Made by a program: the position numbers and the translations under genes. The notes beneath the pieces were generated by a model. That model was not told where the DNA came from, ran no database searches, and saw nothing but the letters and a program-made list of their open reading frames with translations. A stretch of DNA of 64,000 bases, from contig JABELC010000001.1 in assembly GCA_028455995.1 (NCBI GenBank), positions 1,972,501 through 2,036,500 of the forward strand. The letters are read 5' to 3'. Source of the DNA: Scleromitrula shiraiana. Lineage: Eukaryota > Ascomycota > Leotiomycetes > Helotiales > Sclerotiniaceae. Below, piece after piece: positions 24,358 through 35,781 of this stretch. How positions within the stretch are numbered: position 1 is the stretch's first letter; each line of letters starts with the position of its first letter.

Positions 24358-26097
24358 CTAAGGACTTGCCCAACCACCAGCAACATCCACCCATTCCGCC
24401 AAACAACTTCCTTGTTTGCCTTCTACATCTACAATATCTGTATCACATCTACATCTACATCCAACACCATTCTCCTTCGGGGGATCCCAGCTATCCCAGT
24501 ACTCGTCCTCTTCCTTTCGCTTCTTTTCATCCAATGTCGTCATTTCTAAGAATGGTTCGCGATCTCGTTGACGTGCAGGGGCATTTGCCGGGCAATGTTG
24601 AATAGTTGTATGTCTGTACCCGAAGTCACGGAAGTAGTGAATATCGCGAGGACCAAGTAATGCACCAGCTGCCAAAGAGTGAATGGGTGCGTCTCCCCAC
24701 TGTTATGTTGTTAGCATAGTCCGCAACACTGTGGCACAACCAACTTACTCTCTCCATCCAGAATCCTCCACTACGATCCATCATCTGGAAGAAATCTTCA
24801 TACTCCTTACTTCTGAACCAACTTAGTCGAGCAATCTCGAAGTTAGACCAGAAATGGCACATGTTGTATTTTTCTCCCTCCATGGCCTCAGGGTCGATTT
24901 CAGGTAATGAGGCGTGGTTTGGATCACCTCGGAGAATTTCCTCAGGTAAAGGAGCCTTATAAGCTGGATCATCTTCTGGAATTTCTTTTGGCTCCTCTGG
25001 TGGAGGCTCAACGAACATCTCCCATAAACCTTGTGATGTAATATTATTGACTCGTTTGTAGGCGGAAGCGTATCTGAAAATATTTGGAACTGTCTCCTTG
25101 AGTTCCTTAACAGCGATTGTGAAACCATAAGTCTTATTCGTCTCGATCATCTTGAGGAATGGATCACTAGAGTTTGTCAGCTTGATGTAGAAAATATCTT
25201 AATTATACCAAGACATACTATGTGATATCACAGAAATACTTAATCTCTGGCTCCAGGCGCCAGTACCATTCATATTTAGCCAAAAGTTCATGTTTATAAA
25301 AGAATCTATAGCATCCATTAGCATGGTTCCAGCCATAAGTTGAAGCTTTAGTTTTGTGCATACCCTGAGTAAAATCGGCACATAGAATGATAACTCTCCA
25401 TACCGCCATACATAATTGCAGCATCTCCTTGCTTCGCAATGCCCTCTTTGGCAACTTTAGGGTCGATCCAATCTGGGAATCCCCACATCTTTGGATCGAT
25501 AGTTCCGAACTCAACTGGCGCACTCGTGTAGTTTTGAATGACCTCTTTAAATGTAGAGTTGAAATCTTGATCGTTTAGGAAAACATATGGGTAATGATAC
25601 CATCGGTTGAAATGTCGTTCGATAGATTTCACTGATTGGATAACCCCCTCCAATTCCTTATTTCTTGCCAGCACAACAAATGCTGCGTTCGCTCTTGGTT
25701 GACTGGTATCCGGCTCCGCGCATCCTGTCATGAAGACCTTATCATATTGTTCGCTGATCCTCCTGTAGTCGTAATAGTGAGCACTTGGTATTGAGAAGTA
25801 ATAGCAAAACACATAGAAAACGTACCTTATAGCTGGTGGTGCTCCAGCTGGCATTAATATCCCCACACCTGATTTAGGATGTCGGACGAAAAGCACCAAA
25901 ATCAATACAACGACAATGCATGGAAATAATAGAACAACGCCAAGAGGTATCGAAATGCTGGAATTGCCCTTTAATCGAAGCGGCCGCCTGAAGAACGCCA
26001 ATCTGGATGTAATTTTTGTCTTTCCCTTCGTCTCATCTCCCAAAGGTAACTGAGGCGCTGAAGGTATGCGCTTCAGAACTCTTTGAACGAATCCCAT
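24358..26097 (-). CDS. GT15 alpha-1,2-mannosyltransferase (Kre2/Ktr family)
   Basis: Golgi type II membrane enzyme that adds alpha-1,2-mannose from GDP-mannose to N- and O-linked glycans. Exons on the minus strand are 26097-25826, 25762-25364, 25305-25219, 25166-24749 and 24699-24358, giving 505 residues. A short cytosolic tail and one signal-anchor helix (LGVVLLFPCIVVVLILVLFV) precede the catalytic domain, with ANAAFVVLARN, HYPYVFLNDQDF, YHSMCRFYSG then FFYKHELL, and the YWRLEPEIKYFCDI stretch that holds the family's acidic active site. ERWGDAPIHSLAAG and HCPAN near the C-terminus are also conserved. Intron 1 is 63 bp, in frame and stop-free, so its retention would add 21 residues. Confidence 0.95.
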
Positions 26098-27824
26098 TGA
26101 GTTGGATTATTGATGGTTGTGGGTCGATTATGAACAAGATATTGGGATAGGGGGAATTCTATCTCGACCCCAAATGGTTTTTTTTTTGCTGAGAACACCC
26201 ACACTACCCAATGCTGGCGTTGATTGATGCTTTATTATTACAAAAAAAAGTAATTTGAATAAAAGTTATAATTTTAAAACGTCGAATTGAAAATGAACCA
26301 AGGCGGTCGTCGTCGTATTTAATAGAATAAGTCAAGTCGATATCTGCGAAATAAGTTGCAATTGACAATACTTTTCTAACGAGTGACTGGAGGAATATGT
26401 CCTCGAAGATTCAAACACTTTGCGATGACGCGTCTGAACTTTGAAGAGTTTCGCCGTCAACATATGAAAAAGAAATAATCCGTATGCTGAAGGCGATGAA
26501 TTGGGGATGATATTATGACATGAAAATTGGAGGAGGAAGAGAAATAAGAGGAGGAAGAAGAAGAAGAAGAAGAAGGGAATTCGTTATGGAGATATGTCGA
26601 TGGGGTTCATATGGGCTAGAACGACTGGGGGTAAGAAAAAGGGAATTTGAGTTCAATGTTGGGGGGAGAAGAAAGATTGTACCGTAGTGATTTTGGGGGT
26701 GTGTGCGGAGGTTTTTCATGGTCAAGACTTTTCAACTTAAGAAATTTAAAGTTTTATGGTTGGTTAAAATTTATATAGAAATACGGAGAATATATAAATT
26801 GAACGAATTAAAAGAGAGAGGTGAATATAAAATCTCGGTTAGATAGAGCCTGATTAATAATGTAGAAGATATTTATATCGGAATTTATATAATTGACAAT
26901 TTAAGAGTCCTCGTTTTAAAGGATGAATAATAGGAGATGTTCAATTCGAAGATTCTACGTACAATTTCAGTGAGGCTCTCTAGGAAATCCATCTCGGGAT
27001 ATATTTCTACAAGCCCGGTACGGATAGAGTTTTACCTTACCAATCTTGGCAAATAATCGTTTGGAAAGGATAAAAGGATAGATATATATTCACAGTTATT
27101 CCCCCTGAATGATCTGCTAGAGCCGAGTTTTCGGTTTGAAAGCCTGGAGATTCTCGGGATGAAATTGTAAGTTAGGTTGATCCAGATAATGGAAGAGATA
27201 TATGAAAGATAACGAACGTTATTTGACTCTAATAAGTTGGTTTATTGCTTTGCTGTGCCCAGGCAATACTTTGGTTAGACTGATAAGAAGGGGGTATGGA
27301 AGCAGCTTCATTGAACAATTTGTATACCTTGGAGCTAGCAGTAGTAAAACATCCCATACATATACGAATTTCTTCATTCCCTCATCCCGTCCCATCCATC
27401 CCATCTTCAAACCCCAAAGATTAGCAAACATACCGGGAATATTATCTTCGATTTCCCCTTTTCAACTCCTCGTCTCCAATTGGTCAAAATGAAGCAAAAT
27501 CTTAGTAATAAAATAAAAATATCTATTTCCATACAACATTAAGCCAAATCAAGCAGAAAGAAGCAACGAAGTTTCAAAAAGAACATTTCATTTCTTTCCG
27601 AAGAAGGCCAATTCATCTCCAGGGCTTATCCGTCAGTCGTCCTAGCGCAGCCTTGGCATATCAATCAAGCCAATTCAGAACATTACATCCCACCGGCGCA
27701 TCCATACCAAATCATACCATACCATACCCATCCCCAAACCCAGCGCCCACCAATCACCCCAACCCAACTTACCAGCAAATCACAAAACTCCAAACCAAAC
27801 CTTTGAAAGAAAGATAACAATCAA
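26098..27824. other. Intergenic spacer upstream of the mannosyltransferase
   Basis: The first few hundred bp should contain the mannosyltransferase promoter. GAAGAA repeats near 26550 and AT-rich tracts occupy the rest. No supported gene. Confidence 0.5.
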
Positions 27825-28367
27825 ATGTCAAAAATAACCCCCAAAAACCTATCCTACGACTCCACCCTTCCCCCCTTCCTCCAACGTCTCCACGCCAACC
27901 AATCCGCCTCCGACGGACGGCACGAATACACGCGTGCGCGCGCGGCGAAACCGAGAGATGAGAGTGAAGAGAGGGAGAATGAGCCGGTTGTTTTTGATGA
28001 GGGGAGTGGGGAGAGTTTGTCGAGGGAGGAGTGGGAGGTTAGGGAGAGGGAGAGGTTGAGGGGGGAGGAGGAGGAGAAGGGAGGGGAAGGAGAAGGGGAG
28101 GGAGAGGGGGGTGGGGAGGGGGTGAAGGAAGCAGGGGAGAAGAAGGGGAAAGATAAGATGGCGGGGATAGGAGCGGGGAAGAAGAGGAAGGTGGGGAGGA
28201 TTGTTGGGGGTGAGGGGGAGGAGGAGGATATAGATGCAGGCAGTGAGGACAAAAAGGATATAGGGAAGATAGGTAAAGAGAAGGGGAATATGAATGAGAA
28301 GAAGATAGGGAAATCGAGTGCTAAGAAGGGGAAGAAGATTAAGTTGAGTTTTGGGGATGATGAATAG
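27825..28367 (+). CDS. DUF4604-like charged protein
   Basis: A single exon of 180 residues. The N-terminal part KNLSYDSTLPPFLQRL, DGRHEYTRARAAKP and EPVVFDEG resembles the fungal DUF4604 family. The rest is a very acidic Glu/Gly repeat (about residues 75-100) and Lys-rich segments ending KKIKLSFGDDE. Such proteins are probably nuclear and intrinsically disordered; the function is not known to me. The first ~100 bp are C-rich and the remainder G/A-rich, which opens a long shadow frame on the opposite strand. Confidence 0.8.
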   Translation: MSKITPKNLSYDSTLPPFLQRLHANQSASDGRHEYTRARAAKPRDESEERENEPVVFDEGSGESLSREEWEVRERERLRGEEEEKGGEGEGEGEGGGEGVKEAGEKKGKDKMAGIGAGKKRKVGRIVGGEGEEEDIDAGSEDKKDIGKIGKEKGNMNEKKIGKSSAKKGKKIKLSFGDDE

Positions 28368-29216
28368 ATTAGATCCAGAGCTGGAAAGCAATGTTTTATA
28401 TGGTAGTAAGTCATCGATATAGGAATTGGGACTTCATAGCGGAGTTACATAAAAGGAACGGACTGGCTATCTGGCGTTTATGGATTGGAAATGGAGAGAT
28501 ACCCAATTTAGTTTGCACAAACAATCATACGAATTACAAACACACACTTCAGTTATATCATGCATATGAAATTCAGCTCTAATACTTTTCTATGAAAGCT
28601 CAATCAACGTAGTAGGTAAATATAAGCAAATCATAATGAATTAGGGGAAAAAATCCCAACGTTCTTTTCGATTCATTCCAGATAATGATCAACTCCGATT
28701 TCCATTCCACCAATGATGTACCTAAGGTAGTTACATATCAACGAGCCTTTCAAGTTCGCATCGCATCCTATTTGCAGTTACGCCCACGCCCCGATTTGTT
28801 CGCCCACCATCCGTCCATCCTTCGAAGAAAAACAAGATAATAAAAACCTCGCTGGGAAGACCGACCATCCTTTCCTACTTTAGAGCTATTGCAAAATAGA
28901 AACGATTAAATGGAGCGAAGAAAAGAAAAAGAAAATAACTAAGTATGCCATCCTTGCCAATAATGCCATAGAGAAAATGAGTAGAACGCCGTTTGAAGAT
29001 TTGATTTAATTCCAGATTTCCAGCTTTCCAGGTTTACATTTTGTAGATGAAGAGATTGAGCTTGGTGTAAGCAAAGTTTGATACGCAAAATGCATGCGCA
29101 ATTGTTTTTTCTGGCGTGGATATCGTCATATCATTTGCATAATCGTAAGGACCGTCCTGATACCGATATTGTAATTATGGTAGATAAAGGAGAGACACCG
29201 CCTATACAACTCATTC
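28368..29216. other. Intergenic between convergent genes
   Basis: 3' flanks of the DUF4604-like and TAF14-like genes. No other feature recognised. Confidence 0.55.
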
Positions 29217-30180
29217 TTAAGCTCGGCTTGGTGAACTGACAAAGTCCCAAAGCATCTTGACCAAGGAATCGGGTAATGTGTATAAGTCGACATGGAATTC
29301 TCCCTCTGTGTTCGCGTTAGCTTGCTGTCATTCCTCATATCCAAATACACTGGCACTTACGATCGATATCATTCTTGGTGTAAGTTTCTTCCGACTTGTT
29401 ATCATGAATCATTTGCACGACATGCAACAGATCGTCCTCTTGTAACTTGACGAGGCCGTCCGCCAACTTCTCCATATCAACCTGGCCAGCTACTCTCTTT
29501 CTCTTCTTGTCGCCATCGCCCTTCTTCCTACTAGCGCCATTCTCGTCGCCAGGAACTGGGCCCGTCTCTCTCAAGATATTGATCAATTCTCTGCTGGGAT
29601 TCTTGAAATGAACAACATGTTTGGCTTCGTATCTTGGCTTCCCAAAATTTAGATCATGAGCGATAGTATGTTTGCCACCCTTTTCGGTTGTAAACAAATC
29701 AATTGTCATATCAAATTCTCCCCATCCCTCATTCTCACATCGAAAAGGTGGTTCGGTGAACGCTACGCAGATGAATAGTTAGATCGGATTTCGCGCGCCA
29801 ATCTGGGGGATATAACGTACTTTGGACCGGGTTTTCGAAACTAGGGTGAAGATTGTAAACTGCCTTCGCAAAGCAAGTTGCAGGTCTCTCGTTGCCCGCT
29901 TCGTCAAGGATGTATACCTCGATATTCCATGTCTTCATAGGAAACCCCTCTTGAATAGGAGGCTTATCGCTATAGTATTATGATTAACACGAATCCTTTA
30001 AATTGTCATGCAATGACCATTTATCGTGAAATATCGCGACCTACATATTGCGCTGCTCTGTAATGAGCTTAACGGTTCTCTTGAGCTGTGCCGCACCCAG
30101 TTAGTAGCCATTTCCCTCTATAACATTGCAGCATTAAAAGAGTGATTCAAAATTGGGGGATTACTTACATCCGCGACCAT
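29217..30180 (-). CDS. taf14: YEATS-domain protein, TAF14-like
   Basis: Acyl-lysine histone reader shared in yeast by TFIID, TFIIF, SWI/SNF, INO80 and NuA3 complexes. Five exons on the minus strand (30180-30169, 30085-30045, 29969-29821, 29762-29361, 29305-29217) give 230 residues. Exon 1 is only four codons, MVAD. The YEATS domain spans about residues 1-130: LKRTVKLITEQR, GFPMKTWNIEVYILDE, HPSFENPVQTFTEPPF and ENEGWGEFDMTI. A Lys-rich linker and the C-terminal helical ET-like domain ending DLYTLPDSLVKMLWDFV follow. Intron 1 has a perfect CTACTAAC branch site near its acceptor. Single-frame prediction would miss both ends. Confidence 0.95.
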
Positions 30181-30391
30181 CTTGACGTTAATTTGAGGTT
30201 TGGAAGTGTTAACTTATTGCCAGATTCCGATCTGTTCTAATAACTAAAGTTCGACGCGCCTTGATTTTAGTGGGGTAGCTAACTGTGCTAACCTCGTCGC
30301 AAGCAGCGAAATCCAAGGATAACAAAAGAATCACGTGCCGACTCAATTGAATGAATTTTAGAAAGTGAGTTAATAAAGATGATAGATTTTT

Positions 30392-31457
30392 CTTATCTCA
30401 TCCTCAGACCCTTGGAGTTGAACTGAATAATAACTTAGAATGTTATAATATGGGAAAATTACTAATGTTTTAGTACGAAAATGGCCCATTTTTTAACCGA
30501 AGCAAGTTCAACACTGCAAGGGTCTGAGGCATTTTGGGCGTTTTTTGGTAAGGAACCGATTTTGTTTGGTAAAAACATTTCAATTTTATATTTCTATCTT
30601 TTAATTATAATTTATTTAAAAAAGAATTATATCATTTGAAAGCTTTTATTTACTAGTATTTATACAATTGGCATTAGATATTTAAATTGTATAATTGATT
30701 TAAAATTTTATTTTTAAAAATTTTATATAAACAAGATTTGTTTTAAACCTAAATTTATTCAACTTCTCCATCTTCAATATTTATATATTAATGATGATTT
30801 TAAGCTCAATCGAATCGTTATTTTAAATTGAATATTCTAATTATATTAGTGGTGTTGCAGTTGTATTGAAAGATAGTTAAAAGGGTTGGATTTGAGTTGG
30901 ATTTGAGATTGAATTTTGAAATAAAATGCCTTAAATTTAAAGCATTTTTTCAAATCATTATTAGCACCTACCCTTTTTAAAATCAATAATCATAATTCTT
31001 TTAAATAAATCTAATAATATATTAAAGATCTCTCAATCGATCTAATCTTTGTTATATAAAAAAATTTTTTAAAAAGGGTTATAATTATTGAGTTTTAAAA
31101 GGGTAGGTGCTAATAGTGATTTGAGGATGTTTATATTTAAAAATGTATATTTTTTTTTTTAAGCATATAGTTATATTTCAATATCTTAAATTATAGTAAT
31201 ATAATATATATAATTATAATTAAAAAATCTATTTTTATTTATATAATTAGCTTTAATAAATAATAATTATTGATTAATTTATTATTATTATTTAAAAAGT
31301 CGATAATATATCGATTTGTTTATGTTTATACTAAAGTTGGAACTATATACTCTTAGACTCTTCGGTGCATCTCAGGTAAAAAAAAAATTAAAGAATATTA
31401 TTGGTCAAAAATTTTTTATATGGGGTAGTATATCGAAGGGTCTGAGGATGAGATAAG
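30392..31457. mobile_element. 1066-bp AT-rich element with perfect 22-bp terminal inverted repeats
   Basis: CTTATCTCATCCTCAGACCC plus TT at 30392-30413 is the exact inverse of 31436-31457. The element is flanked by a perfect 6-bp direct repeat ATTTTT (30386-30391, 31458-31463). Inside, a second pair of inverted arms (30950-31000 and 31075-31131, sharing TTAGCACCTACCCTTTT) forms a long palindrome. No frame of useful length exists and the interior is extremely AT-rich. It is a non-autonomous or RIP-decayed DNA transposon by structure. Confidence 0.75.
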
Positions 31458-32001
31458 ATTTTTCAAGTAGTGGACAATAACTCTTGCTTGGGTTGATGGT
31501 GGTGAGTTGTTGGAAATTATTAATTGGCGTAGGTACCTCAACACTTCGTAAACACTACCCAGGTATGCTAGAACCGACTTAGTACTTACTATATATATAC
31601 CAGTCGTCATTATTGAACCTTAAATCACAATTATATGTATTAAAAAAGACTTGTTAAAATTCTAGCATCAACTTTTGGGAATGATGGACTGGTATTTAGT
31701 CTAACTACAATCTTTTGCTATAGTCTCAAAATCGAGTACTAGTCAAAGCTTCCCTATCCTCCACCATCATCATTCGTGATATAATTCTTAAAACGACTTA
31801 GACCGCCATGATGCCCAGATTCTGGACCGGGGGTCATTACAAAAGAGTCTCTCAACAACATGCTGCGTAGATGCGTGACGTGGTATGGAAAAAATGCGTT
31901 GATCATGAGTTTTCGTATATCCGTGCTGTGTGGTATTAGGTGCTCTCGAGTTGGGGATTGTTGGGAAAGAGGGTGTAAACGGCGGATGATTCTATTGCCC
32001 T
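31458..32001. other. Intergenic spacer
   Basis: Lies between the TIR element and the 3' end of the RanBP1 gene. No gene supported. Confidence 0.5.
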
Positions 32002-33023
32002 TTACTTGAAGAAAGGCTCATTGTCCTGTTGTGCCTTGATGAAAGCCTCCTTGAATTGGTTGGCGTCTAGAATTATGTTAGTTATGATACTTAAGGAGTT
32101 CGTGATTGTAGACTTACTATCAGAGTTGGCGAAACGAATAGCCAAAGTTTGAGCTTCTGGCTCACCCTCACTGACATCTGCAGCAGCATTCCAAACCCAA
32201 CTACGGTCGCTACCAACGTTGGGAGATAATTTCATATCAGGAACAACTGTTAAAAGTTAGGATGAATTTCCATGAAACTTGCTTCCCCGTATTATAGGCT
32301 TACCATAGTGGTTGGCGCAGACCTTCAAGGTCTTATCTCGTCGCATGACCAATCTGGTCTTGCCATTCTCCTTGTGCTTCAAGAAACGAACGTCACCAGT
32401 TCCACGCTCCTTCCACTCTGTTGTTTCCTTCACGAACTTGAAGAGCTTAGCGCGCATCTTGAAGGTTTGTTCTTCTAATTCTTCGTTGGTTTTGACATCG
32501 ACTTTTTCGGTGAGACGAATGACTGGCTCGAAGTGGACATCTTCGGATTCTGGTGCTTCATCCTACAATCTTATCAGCCTTTATATATCTTTGTTGATTG
32601 TTCCAAAAAAGTACCTCTGGGTTCTCTTCCGCGGCAGCTGCTTTTTGTGCCTTGGCAGACCCTGAGTTATCTCCCCGATCCTCATCTTCTTTCTTCTCTT
32701 TCTTGGCTCCACCACCAAACATCGAGAAAACATTGTCCGCAACACCGGTGGCGGCAGCTGTAACAGTTGAAGCGGCGGCAGATGCGGCACTGGTGGCCTG
32801 TTCGGTCAAAGTCTATCATTAAAATTAGCACTGTATAAACAGATGGCAGACGTAATAGATAAAGATCATTCCAAAGAAAAAGATAGGAACATACAGATTC
32901 CTCAGCAGGTGCCTTGGTCTCTTCTTTTGATGCTGTTGATTCAGCAGTGGTGGTTTCTGTAACCTTGGGCTCAGTGCTAGCAACGACCTCATCGGCCTTT
33001 GGTTCATGGGTTGTTTCAGTCAT
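32002..33023 (-). CDS. yrb1: Ran-binding protein 1 (RanBP1/Yrb1)
   Basis: Cytoplasmic co-factor that binds RanGTP and promotes GTP hydrolysis with RanGAP, releasing export complexes. Five exons on the minus strand (33023-32895, 32812-32615, 32562-32304, 32246-32118, 32066-32002) give 259 residues. An acidic/Ala-rich N-terminal extension of about 110 residues precedes the Ran-binding domain. That domain begins DVHFEPVIRLTEKVDVKTNEE and shows KLFKFVKETTEWKERGTGDV, the VMRRDKTLKVCANHY strand and SPNVGSDRSWVWNA. It ends FANSDNANQFKEAF and then FIKAQQDNEPF. Exons 1 and 2 join in phase 0, exons 3-5 in phase 1. All key motifs are intact. Confidence 0.95.
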
Positions 33024-33904
33024 GTTGATGTTTTGTTTGTAGAACTTTGATAAATCGAGAAATGGATGATTTTATAAAAGTCGTCTATTTATCTTCGATA
33101 GAAAAGGGTAGTAAGATGCAACAGAAGATACTTTTGGTGGGTATGAAAGTGGGAGAAATATAGAGGGGTAGAAAATCTCAGGCAAAAAAGTACCAAATGC
33201 ATAAATGAGTCCAATCAACATAAATAGCAGCTCAAATGTGGATAGTAAGCGATTATGACTAATGATACCACACCTTTTAATTTACTAAATGTACCCTCAT
33301 CTTATTTGTACCTACCATATAAGCTGGGTATTTCTTATAGATATAGATTGATCTGAGTTTGCAATAGATTGATGAGTACCAGTGAATGGATTGTTTCTCC
33401 AATATCAATGATTCCATGGACAGTCTTATGATATCGGCAAAGCCATAGTTGTCTAAATAACATTAATATACAGAGCACATCTCTTTATAAGGAAAGACCA
33501 CATACAAATAAAACAACCCTTTATTGTTCAACTTCAAACTCTATAAGGTGAATCCTTTTCCAGATCAACAGTAGGCCCTGTAACATCCCCTAATATAACC
33601 TTCCCCCTATATCAAAACCATATTCGTATATTGTAGCTCTTAAGTGGTACACCATTGCAAAGTCTAGTCTGCATTCTATCAAGACATAGGTCCTCCAAGT
33701 GAAAAGGGCAGTATTGTATATCAAACAAGTAACAATCAAGTGATACTGAAAGAAGCTTAAGGTATTAGATTTTGTATCCAGTTCCCAATTCTACATAAAA
33801 GCCCCACGAAGACACAGTGCACAGTGCAACCCCCAATGATTATTCCTTAATATAATATTTCAACGCCTCACACTACGAAGATAGTGCGTATAGAACCCCA
33901 CATC
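33024..33904. other. Intergenic: RanBP1 promoter and 3' flank of the next gene
   Basis: No gene supported. The RanBP1 promoter must lie in the first few hundred bp. Confidence 0.5.
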
Positions 33905-35152
33905 TTACCAAACCATGTCGTCGGTATCACCAGTCTCTCCAGTTGCTTCTGTAGTCTCTAGAGTTACATCCTCCAAAACTGGATTACATGTCAGTAACGT
34001 GTTCTGTCTTCAGGAGATTCCATTTTGACTTACCCTTTCGAAGAGTATCCAACTGGGCATCACTTGGCTTCGGCATCTTCTCTCTATAAAGGTTCTTATT
34101 CTCCATATATGCTCTGACAACCGTGTCGAAGCTGCCATCATAGTCTATCATAATCAAATGCATGCAATCGCTAAGTTTCTGACTTTGCATTATGGTGAGA
34201 CTGAAGCAATCCGTTATATCATCGTCGTCGTATATGGTATCAATATCTCCTTCTTCTCTTGACATTCTGTTCAAAACACTATCGGGCTGGCTGTAAGGCA
34301 TGAAATTTCCTCGCTGAAAGGTACGCGGAATCTCAATCATTACTGTGCCATCATAAATCTCGCTAGCTTCTTTTAGAAGGACACCTTGCTCACCCTCACC
34401 CTCGTCCTCGTCATCATCCCCGCCTCCATCATCATCATCATCATCGTCATCGTGGTCATCGCTATCTGCCATCTCATGATCACCGTCTTCGGAGCCAGAG
34501 AGCCCTGAGTCGGAGTAATTGAAGTAATCAGATTTTTCCGACCATGTGTCTGATGGAGGGACTCGGTCGTAATCGCTGCCTAGATCGAATTCCTGCTTGA
34601 GAACCTCGTCGGATACGTCAGGGACCTCATCATCTACACCTCTGGCCCTAAGTTGATTGCGAATTTTCCGGTCCCTCAAGAAATTTTTGACTTCATCACC
34701 TGCGTAGATTATATCATCGATTGCATGGCGTGCGTACGACTCGGGCCCCAGTTTCTCATGCTGTATGATCTTTTGTGCTATCCCAGTAGCAATGTTGACA
34801 TACTCTAAAACCGATTCCTCAAAAATTGGATCCTCGTTAGCTTGCAGCATACGAGCCCGCTCCACTAGAAGCTTTGCTCGATGGTATTGGCTCAGTCCAT
34901 TTCCACTCGAACAGTGAAGGTGATCGTAGACCGCATCTGGACCTTCTGGAAATTCTTTCTCGGTAAAGTAGCGGGGGAGGCGGTTGCTACTGGAGATCTT
35001 TGTCCCAATATAAGTGTCTACCTTACACAAATAAACAAGCATTAAATATGGGAACTTACTTGATCGATTACCTTATAGTGATGTTTACGAACCTCGCGTC
35101 GATCTACGCTCCACAAATCAAATTCTTTATATAATCCTTTTTTGTTCGACAT
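33905..35152 (-). CDS. Hypothetical acidic protein
   Basis: I do not recognise this family. Three exons on the minus strand (35152-35060, 35021-34034, 33978-33905) give 384 residues. The N-terminus MSNKKGLYKEFDLWSVDRREVRKHHYKVIDQ continues through a phase-0 intron. A helical middle part (YHRAKLLVERARMLQ, VNIATGIAQKIIQHE) is followed by a very acidic segment with an eight-Asp run near 34435-34458. A C-terminal alpha/beta-looking part carries DCMHLIMIDYDGSFDTVVRAY. I infer the last intron (34033-33979) from a GTAAGTC donor, a CTGAC branch site and a CAG acceptor; it replaces a stop and adds a tail ending DTDDMVW. The context gives no function. Confidence 0.75.
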
Positions 35153-35764
35153 CCTGAGCAATGTTATTCTAAATTGATGCTTGGCGTGGGAACAATTAAA
35201 TAAAGCTCCAACAGCGTACAGCTAATATATTTCACGCAAAAAGAAAACACTTGGTGGTGATTGAAATATTGTGTTGTGGAAAGGAATTTTTGAGGGGAAA
35301 TTAAGATCGTGAAGTACATAAGCCGTTTCTCAATTGACAAGCGATATTTTCGCTTCGCTCCAGTCTATTCACTTCTACGTCTCAAGATAGCAATCGATAT
35401 TGCCTTCGGTTATGCTAATTCGAGACTTTCAAAGCTCAATAGAAATGGAAAACACCAACTGGTCACTGCAATTGATGAGAGCTAAATTAAAAACTTGAAG
35501 CCTTAAAACGATGTTGGAAATAGTAACGAAACAAGCGCTCGCAGGCTAAGATGGAACGTTGAGGATATACTAGGCTCTGCATCTCTTGCTAGAGCAATAC
35601 AGTAATATACAGATTATTTCCCTGAATCGAGGCTCTAATATTTCCAATATCCTAGGCGCAAAGATAAAATGGAAGCACATCACTCTCATGAGTTGCGGCA
35701 GTGGGTCACGAAGATATTGTGGGCACTATAATTGAGTTTAATGGGATTGAGGTCAATACAAAGC
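35153..35764. other. Intergenic between the acidic unknown and the eEF1A-like gene
   Basis: Besides promoter sequence for the acidic unknown, this contains the + strand tract reported separately at 35672-35781. No complete gene. Confidence 0.5.
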
Positions 35765-35781
35765 TCAAACAGCGAATTTGA
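35672..35781 (+). pseudogene. Possible eEF1A domain II-like remnant, opposite strand to the G-domain gene
   Basis: Two overlapping + frames read EAHHSHELRQ and then, after a one-base shift, AVGHEDIVG followed by a short tail. Together they resemble the eEF1A domain II segment around EMHH and GDNVG. It abuts the end of the minus-strand G-domain gene. The match is short, needs a frameshift and has no start or promoter, so it could be chance. Confidence 0.2.

Noticed and set aside
27849..28414. Two ~180-residue frames antisense to the DUF4604-like gene
   Set aside because: Leu/Pro/Ser low-complexity translation of a G/A-rich strand, no family features.
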